Shown in pieces: positions 59,199-64,000 of a stretch of 64,000 nucleotides of DNA (position 1 is its first letter; each line of letters begins with the position of its first letter). The translations under genes were made by a program, and so were the position numbers. Source of the stretch: an uncultured Christensenella sp. (GTDB lineage Bacteria; Bacillota; Clostridia; Christensenellales; Borkfalkiaceae); the NCBI GenBank assembly GCA_910587015.1, contig CAJUME010000010.1, positions 1 through 64,000 of the forward strand. Direction: 5' to 3'. The notes under the pieces were generated by a model. It was given only the letters and a program-made list of their open reading frames with translations, did no database searches and was not told the DNA's origin.

Positions 59199-59296
59199 AA
59201 ATATCTGGTTATATAAATTTGTTTAATTTTGGTAATAGCAATAATATCATAAAGCTATATAATAGTCAATGTAAAATTTTAACGGAGTGAATTTAT
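59199..59296. promoter_or_regulatory. divergent MocR/ECF intergenic region
   Basis: AT-rich 98 bp with TGGTTATATAA, GGTAATAG and AGCTATATAATAG direct-repeat-like elements, plausible MocR sites. RBS CGGAGTGA precedes the ECF gene. No riboswitch hairpins recognised. Confidence 0.5.
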
Positions 59297-59923
59297 ATGA
59301 CTGTAAATAAAAGCAAAATGGCTGTTTTTTCTACTAAGTGGATAGCTTACACCGCGATTTTGACTGCGCTTGTTGTGGCAACGGGCTATATTCCGCCCAT
59401 ACCCACGCCCGCGGGCAGAATTTACTGGGTTGACGGCATTGTATTGCTTGCCGCGTATCTTATGGACCCGATTTCCGCATTTATCTGCGGGGGCGTCGGC
59501 ACGCTGATTTACGATATTTTTAAATCGCCCGAAATGATGCTTGCCTCGCTTTTAATACACGGCTTGCAGGGCGCGATAGCTTCCGCCTTGCTGAACTTTG
59601 TTCTGCCTAACCGCTTTAAAAAATACGAATGGGTTAAGGCTGTGATATTTTCGGTTATAGCCGCCGTTGAAGTGGTTTTGGGTTACTTTATTTACCGTTG
59701 CATTACGCGCGGCGTGCCCGTTGCGGCGGCAAGCATTCCCCGCAACATTATTCAGGAGGCAATAGGCATAAGCATTGCCGTTATAATCTGCTACGCCACC
59801 ACCTTTAAAAAACAGCTTAAAAAGGCGGGTCTGCTGCCCGATTTCAGACGGGAGCTGTTGCTGACAAGCGACAAGGCGGAAACAGTGCAAAGCGTTGAGC
59901 CGACCGAAACGGTTGACGAATAA
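59297..59923 (+). CDS. ECF transporter substrate-binding (S) component
   Basis: 208 aa with about six transmembrane helices. AYTAILTALVVATGYIPPIP and GRIYWVDGIVLLAAYLMDP are typical of ECF S components; C-terminal cytosolic tail. Uses a shared EcfAA'T module elsewhere. Substrate probably a vitamin; the MocR neighbour suggests pyridoxine (PdxU-type). Confidence 0.8.
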   Translation: MTVNKSKMAVFSTKWIAYTAILTALVVATGYIPPIPTPAGRIYWVDGIVLLAAYLMDPISAFICGGVGTLIYDIFKSPEMMLASLLIHGLQGAIASALLNFVLPNRFKKYEWVKAVIFSVIAAVEVVLGYFIYRCITRGVPVAAASIPRNIIQEAIGISIAVIICYATTFKKQLKKAGLLPDFRRELLLTSDKAETVQSVEPTETVDE

Positions 59924-59938
59924 TTTTACATAAAGCCA

Positions 59939-59967
59939 GCCCACCCCGACAGCTTGTCGGGGTGGGC
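59939..59967 (+). terminator. ECF gene terminator
   Basis: GCCCACCCCGACA / TGTCGGGGTGGGC 13-bp stem, 3-base loop. Confidence 0.75.
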
Positions 59968-59984
59968 TTATTAATTGCTGATTA

Positions 59985-60929
59985 TTAAATTTCCTCTGCG
60001 GGAGGCGCGACCTCTGCGGGAGCTTCCTCTGCCGCGGGTGCGGTGGCTTCCGCAAGTACATCTTCCGTTGCGGGGGCAGCTTCTTGCTTTTGGGCGGGTA
60101 TGGAAGGAATGACAACCTTGTAAATACGTCCGCCGATAAAACGGTCTACGCCGAGTATAACGCACAGAACGGCTGCGGAAACGGTGCACCAGATTATATC
60201 CCACATCGTATCCATAATGCCTATGTCGAGATAGCCGCCCTCGATTGTGTAAAGCAGATTGCCGTTTGCATCGTACAGCTCGGTATAGGCTATGCCCTCT
60301 ATAACAAGCGTGTGAAGGTGGTCATAGCCGGGGTAAAGCAAAAACGAATGAATGCTGTTGACAATGGTATCCTCCTGCATATCGTAGCCGTTGGATACGC
60401 TGTCCACGGTGAACTCGTAAATTTCCCAGAACACCGCAATCATAAGACAGAACGCAAGCCCGAACACAAGACAGCCGAAGAATTTTTTTGTACTGTCCGG
60501 CTCGCCCATAAATATTTTTATTACAGAAAAGCCTGCCGCCGTGAAAACCATTCCCCACAAGAAATGCATTATGTCGTCCCAACACTTACTGCCAGCAATC
60601 TCAAACTTCGTATACACGTTGTAGCATGCGCCGATAAAGCTGCCGAACAGCCAGAACATTATAAGCGCAACGCACAGCCAGGGCGTTTTTTGGCGGGTGA
60701 AGTACTCCAAAATATAAAACAGCGGCACAACAGACGCATAAACAAGCGAATAGCCGCCGTCGCGGGCGCGGCCGCTTATGGGAAGGTATATTACCGATGC
60801 AAGGCAAAACGCCAGATAAAGCACCATAATCGTTGTTACGGCGGGTCTGGTTTTCAACTGCTCTTTAAGATATTTGCCGAACGGCTGACGCTTGTTTAAG
60901 GACTGACGCTTTGCTGTTTTTTCCTTCAT
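59985..60929 (-). CDS. multi-pass membrane protein (DUF2238-like)
   Basis: 314 aa with about six transmembrane helices. Acidic intramembrane residues in CWDDIMHFLWG, VFWEIYEFTVDS and MDTMWDIIW resemble DUF2238/YjdF proteins. C-terminal 40 residues are a low-complexity Ala/Pro/Glu tail (APATEDVLAEATAPAAEE). Function unknown. Confidence 0.6.
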   Translation of the reverse strand: MKEKTAKRQSLNKRQPFGKYLKEQLKTRPAVTTIMVLYLAFCLASVIYLPISGRARDGGYSLVYASVVPLFYILEYFTRQKTPWLCVALIMFWLFGSFIGACYNVYTKFEIAGSKCWDDIMHFLWGMVFTAAGFSVIKIFMGEPDSTKKFFGCLVFGLAFCLMIAVFWEIYEFTVDSVSNGYDMQEDTIVNSIHSFLLYPGYDHLHTLVIEGIAYTELYDANGNLLYTIEGGYLDIGIMDTMWDIIWCTVSAAVLCVILGVDRFIGGRIYKVVIPSIPAQKQEAAPATEDVLAEATAPAAEEAPAEVAPPAEEI

Positions 60930-60969
60930 TTGTCAAAACACCCTTGCTTTTAATAATAAATTATTATAG

Positions 60970-62070
60970 TTATTTTTTGCCGAGTTTGCAAGCATTTGCG
61001 GGGATATTTTCAAGTATTCCCGTTGTGAGCAGCTTTTTTGCGTGCTTTGCATTGAAATCATTCTGCGCCTGCGTAATGACGGCGGAAAGCACCTTGTAAA
61101 AATCCTTAAAGCCCTTCGAGAGTATGTAATAGGAAAGCGAGCCGGGGACGGTGTTGACCTCGCTTAAATATACATCGTTGCCGCAAAGGATAAAGTCGAA
61201 CCGAACTATGCCGCGCATATTGAGCGAAAGACAGACCTTTTGGGTGATATTTTTGATTAAGTCCGACATATCCGCGGGGATATCGGCGGGAAGAACGGAC
61301 TTGCCGCCGCCCATATACTTATCCTCGAAGCTTAATAAATCGCCGCCAGAAAACGCCTCCTCGCACTCGCCCGTTATAACGGCGCCGTCCGCAAAATAAG
61401 CGGCGCAGTTTATCTCGCGGCGGTTTTCAAGGTACTTTTCAACGATTACCGCGCTGTCGTACATAAGCGCGGTTTCAACCGCCTCTGCAAGCTGAGAAGG
61501 CGTTTCCGCCTTTTGCACGCCTATGCTGGAACCGAGGCTGACGGGCTTGACAATTACGGGAAAATCGGGCATATTGCGGGGGCAATCGAGCTGCGATATG
61601 CTTGTGATATAGACATATTCCGCAGTTTTTATGCCGAGCGGGCTTAAAATAAGCTTTGTGAGGTATTTATCCATAAATACGGAGGATTCGAAAATCCCCG
61701 CGGAGGCAAGCGGAATTTTTGCAACCGCGCATAGACCGCTTACCGCGCCGCCCTCGCCATCGCCGCCGTGACAGCAATTTAAGGCAACGTCCGCCTTAAT
61801 ATGCCTTTTGATTTTGCCGCGCTTTGTAAGAAGGTACGCTCCGCCGTCCGCAATTATCGCGCGCGGGGCGGAAAGGTATTTTTTGCCCTTGAAATTATTT
61901 ATGTCGGCAAGCTGTTCACCCGCAAATATGTCGCCGTTTTGAGATATGTACACGGGCAGAACGGTATCCCCTCCGCTTTTTAATACGTTTGCCGCCATTG
62001 TGCCGGTTATTACGGAAATTTCGTTTTCGTTGGAAGCTCCGCCGAAAATGACAAGAATTGTTTTTGACAT
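60970..62070 (-). CDS. ddl: D-alanine--D-alanine ligase
   Basis: 366 aa from MSKTILVIFGG at 62070, with CGGAGGTGA upstream. ATP-grasp motifs HGGDGEGGAVSG, KPVSLGSSIGVQKA and EVNTVPGSLSYYI. Makes D-Ala-D-Ala for peptidoglycan; adjacent to the Mur ligase that uses it. Confidence 0.92.
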   Translation of the reverse strand: MSKTILVIFGGASNENEISVITGTMAANVLKSGGDTVLPVYISQNGDIFAGEQLADINNFKGKKYLSAPRAIIADGGAYLLTKRGKIKRHIKADVALNCCHGGDGEGGAVSGLCAVAKIPLASAGIFESSVFMDKYLTKLILSPLGIKTAEYVYITSISQLDCPRNMPDFPVIVKPVSLGSSIGVQKAETPSQLAEAVETALMYDSAVIVEKYLENRREINCAAYFADGAVITGECEEAFSGGDLLSFEDKYMGGGKSVLPADIPADMSDLIKNITQKVCLSLNMRGIVRFDFILCGNDVYLSEVNTVPGSLSYYILSKGFKDFYKVLSAVITQAQNDFNAKHAKKLLTTGILENIPANACKLGKK

Positions 62071-62141
62071 TAAAAAAATCACCTCCGCTGAATTTTTTTG
62101 CTTTGGTGATTTGAAAATTTTTAGCTTTGGGGGGTGGGGGC

Positions 62142-63758
62142 TTAATAAATGTCGGGCAAATCGTTGAGGAACAAGACGGTATCGCCGTCCGCAAGATAGC
62201 CTTTAAGCTCTTCCTGAGCCGCCGCAAGCGATTGCTTTATTACAAGCTTATCCGCCGCGCCGCCGTTTTCGAAATAGCCCTGCTTTACGGGCGTGACAAG
62301 CGTTTCGCCGACAAGAATTACATAATCAAAGCCGACAAGGCTTGCGCCCAGCTGCTTGTTTTCGCACTCCTCCAGAACTCCGAGCTCGACAAGTCCGGGG
62401 GTGACGACTATTTTTCTGCCGCGGAAGCTTTTCAACACCTCCAAGGCCGCCGCCGCGCCCTTGACGTTGGAGTTGTAGCCGTCGTCCAGAATATTCACAT
62501 TGCCCGATTTTATCAGCTGCAGACGGTGCTCTACAAAGCCAAGCCCTTCCACCGCCGCTTTGATTTCCTCCGCGCTCATGCCCAGCTTATGCGCAAGCGT
62601 TGCCGCAAGCGCGATATTTTCGGCGTTGTGTCTGCCCAAAAGCACGGTTTTAAGCCGAACGCTTTTTCCACCGATTACAACGTCGAACGCACAGCCCTCG
62701 GGCGAGCATTCGAGGTTTTGTATCTGTCCGCAAGCGGAATATACGCACGGACAGCCGTTGAAAAGGTCTGCGCAGTCTGCCGCTATAACCGCCTCGCTTT
62801 TGGTGAAGGCAAGAATTTCGCCCTTGGCCTTTACGATATTTTCCACCGAGCCGAAGCTTTCGAGGTGCTGGGGGCATATGCCCGTTATAACGGAATAGTC
62901 GGGCGGGCAGATTTCGCACAGCTCTGCAATGTCGCCTACGTTGCGCGCGCCCATTTCAGCAATAAAAATATCGTAGTCGGAAAGGTTATTGTTGTTGAGA
63001 GAAAGCGCAAGCCCCATAGGCGTATTGTGCGAGCGGGGCGTGGACAGCACGCGGTACTTTGCACCGAGAATTTGCGAAAGAATCTGCTTTGTGCTGGTTT
63101 TGCCGTAGCTGCCCGTTATGCCCACTACCTTTATCGACGAGGTCTGCAATTTGCGGGTTGCTTTTTTTACAAAGCTTTTATTGTGCGGCACCTCGTAAAT
63201 TTTTGATATAAGGTTTGCAAGCAGTACAAGCGGAATTAACAGCAGAGGGAAAACGGCGAGCGGGCAATACCTTAGTATGCCGAAAATATGCGCGCCCCAG
63301 TAGCCGCCGTAATTTTTTGTGTACGCATAAGAGGCGTAGTTTAAAAGCGTGACTGCAAAATACACCGCAACAAGCGTTATAACTGCCAAAACGGCGTAAA
63401 GGCGTTTGAACCTTGCCGTAGCAACGGCGGGCGTACGCAGGGCAACGCGGTTATCCGCCCAGATATAAACGGAAAACATTATTGCATACGCGGAAAGCCC
63501 GACAACGGCCGACCAGTCGCCCGCAAACGAAAAGCACAGGGAAATTACCGCGCACGCAAGCGCGCACAGCATTGCAAGCAGAATATGGCGGGTTAAAGCC
63601 ATATTGTTCTTCTTTTTAGCCCACTTCAAAAACCGCACGTTGCCGTAGCCGCAGGACTGCAATATGCCCAAAAGACGGTAACAGCAGCCGCACAAAAGCG
63701 CGGCGAAAAGGACGGATATTATTAAGCTTTCTATAATTTTTCCAACGGAAATAAACAT
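62142..63758 (-). CDS. murF: MurF-like ligase with N-terminal membrane domain
   Basis: 538 aa. Residues 1-185 hold about five transmembrane helices. The Mur ligase core follows: ATP loop GITGSYGKTST (about 213-223), EMGARNVGDIAELCEI, GRHNAENIALAATLA and the C-terminal DDGYNSNVKG. The canonical MurF UDP-binding first domain is missing, so it may add D-Ala-D-Ala at the membrane (to lipid-linked or tripeptide substrate) or be a paralogue. Clustered with ddl. Confidence 0.82.
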   Translation of the reverse strand: MFISVGKIIESLIISVLFAALLCGCCYRLLGILQSCGYGNVRFLKWAKKKNNMALTRHILLAMLCALACAVISLCFSFAGDWSAVVGLSAYAIMFSVYIWADNRVALRTPAVATARFKRLYAVLAVITLVAVYFAVTLLNYASYAYTKNYGGYWGAHIFGILRYCPLAVFPLLLIPLVLLANLISKIYEVPHNKSFVKKATRKLQTSSIKVVGITGSYGKTSTKQILSQILGAKYRVLSTPRSHNTPMGLALSLNNNNLSDYDIFIAEMGARNVGDIAELCEICPPDYSVITGICPQHLESFGSVENIVKAKGEILAFTKSEAVIAADCADLFNGCPCVYSACGQIQNLECSPEGCAFDVVIGGKSVRLKTVLLGRHNAENIALAATLAHKLGMSAEEIKAAVEGLGFVEHRLQLIKSGNVNILDDGYNSNVKGAAAALEVLKSFRGRKIVVTPGLVELGVLEECENKQLGASLVGFDYVILVGETLVTPVKQGYFENGGAADKLVIKQSLAAAQEELKGYLADGDTVLFLNDLPDIY

Positions 63759-63789
63759 ACCAGATACTCCGTAAAAAAGCGCGTGGCTT

Positions 63790-64000
63790 TTATTGACCGA
63801 ACAGAAATTCCGCAAGCAAATGATTGAACAGCTCCGGCTCCTCCGAAAAACAGAAGTGACCGCAGCACGGCATTATTTTAAGCTGACTGCCGCATATAAG
63901 CGAGTTAAACGTGCTCCCCTCCTCATCGGGCGGGGTTACGGTATCGTTTTCGCCGTAAATCAAAAGCGTTTTGTTGCGGATTTTTGCCGCGCAGTCCCTT
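63790..64000 (-). CDS. alpha/beta hydrolase (C-terminal part)
   Basis: 70 residues visible, running off the right edge. LLIYGENDTVTPPDEEG (acid loop) and CCGHFCF (His of the triad) are typical of the C-terminal third of an alpha/beta hydrolase. Follows the promoter side of murF by 31 bp. Confidence 0.75.
   Translation of the reverse strand, partial: RDCAAKIRNKTLLIYGENDTVTPPDEEGSTFNSLICGSQLKIMPCCGHFCFSEEPELFNHLLAEFLFGQ

Noticed and set aside
59199..59296. Vitamin riboswitch upstream of the ECF gene
   Set aside because: Leader is too short and AT-rich; no known aptamer core recognised.
62127..63206. 359-aa plus-strand frame opposite murF
   Set aside because: Mirror frame of a well-supported Mur ligase; no promoter or family features.
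1..64000. CRISPR array
   Set aside because: No regularly spaced 24-40 bp direct repeats and no cas genes seen.

Overview
The window looks like a chromosome segment from a Bacillota (Firmicutes) member, most likely an uncultured Clostridia-type gut lineage. The evidence is the gene order rpmG-secE-nusG-rplK-rplA-rplJ-rplL, the yicC-gmk-rpoZ-priA-def-fmt-rsmB-rlmN-rpe-thiN run, consensus sigma-A promoters with AGGAGG-type ribosome binding sites, and a possible ywmB/spoIIQ-like pair. The exact lineage cannot be read from the sequence.

Bases 1 to about 21,243 are the right-hand part of a temperate tailed-phage prophage. Late genes run leftward: terS, terL, portal, scaffold, major capsid, head-tail joining and tail genes, continuing off the left edge. 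Upstream lies a replication/recombination block (ERF annealase, SSB, DUF1064 nuclease, replisome organiser). A regulatory switch at 17.6-17.8 kb separates these from a rightward S24-type repressor, an AT-rich TerB_N-like accessory gene, and a frameshifted tyrosine integrase. The integrase abuts an att site resembling the 3' end of ssrA (tmRNA).

The most unusual feature lies among the head genes. Four small genes share an almost identical N-terminal leader (MF[D/N]ESKHPR...GRFT...GTGKTYRQNTSY) but have unrelated C-terminal tails, at least two of which resemble phage polymorphic-toxin or nuclease domains. Two of the four are followed by a convergent small-RNA gene driven by an identical 49-bp promoter block. 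Each RNA is different, is closed end to end by a stem, and has a terminator T-tract that supplies the stop codon of the toxin-like gene. The other two leader genes are followed by small protein genes instead. This reads as an array of exchangeable effector-plus-antidote cassettes. The prophage also carries a HicA-HicB-SecB-like toxin-antitoxin-chaperone operon.

Bases 21.3-64 kb are host chromosome. They encode a rhomboid protease, a PadR/hydrolase operon, a tandem GNAT, ruvX-DUF1292, a DtxR-like regulator with a DUF2207 protein, ribosomal and transcription genes, RNase G, a second SecB-like protein, the priA/def/fmt housekeeping run, an M1 peptidase lipoprotein, CorA, an M23 peptidase, a MocR/ECF pair, ddl and a membrane-fused Mur ligase. 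Three divergent modules pair an XRE regulator with a small helical DUF6809-like protein, and each has a private palindromic operator in the promoter spacer. Several chromosomal genes have consensus promoters placed so that transcription should begin at the start codon (leaderless mRNAs). A GIY-YIG gene flanked by REP-like inverted repeats interrupts the ribosomal operon.
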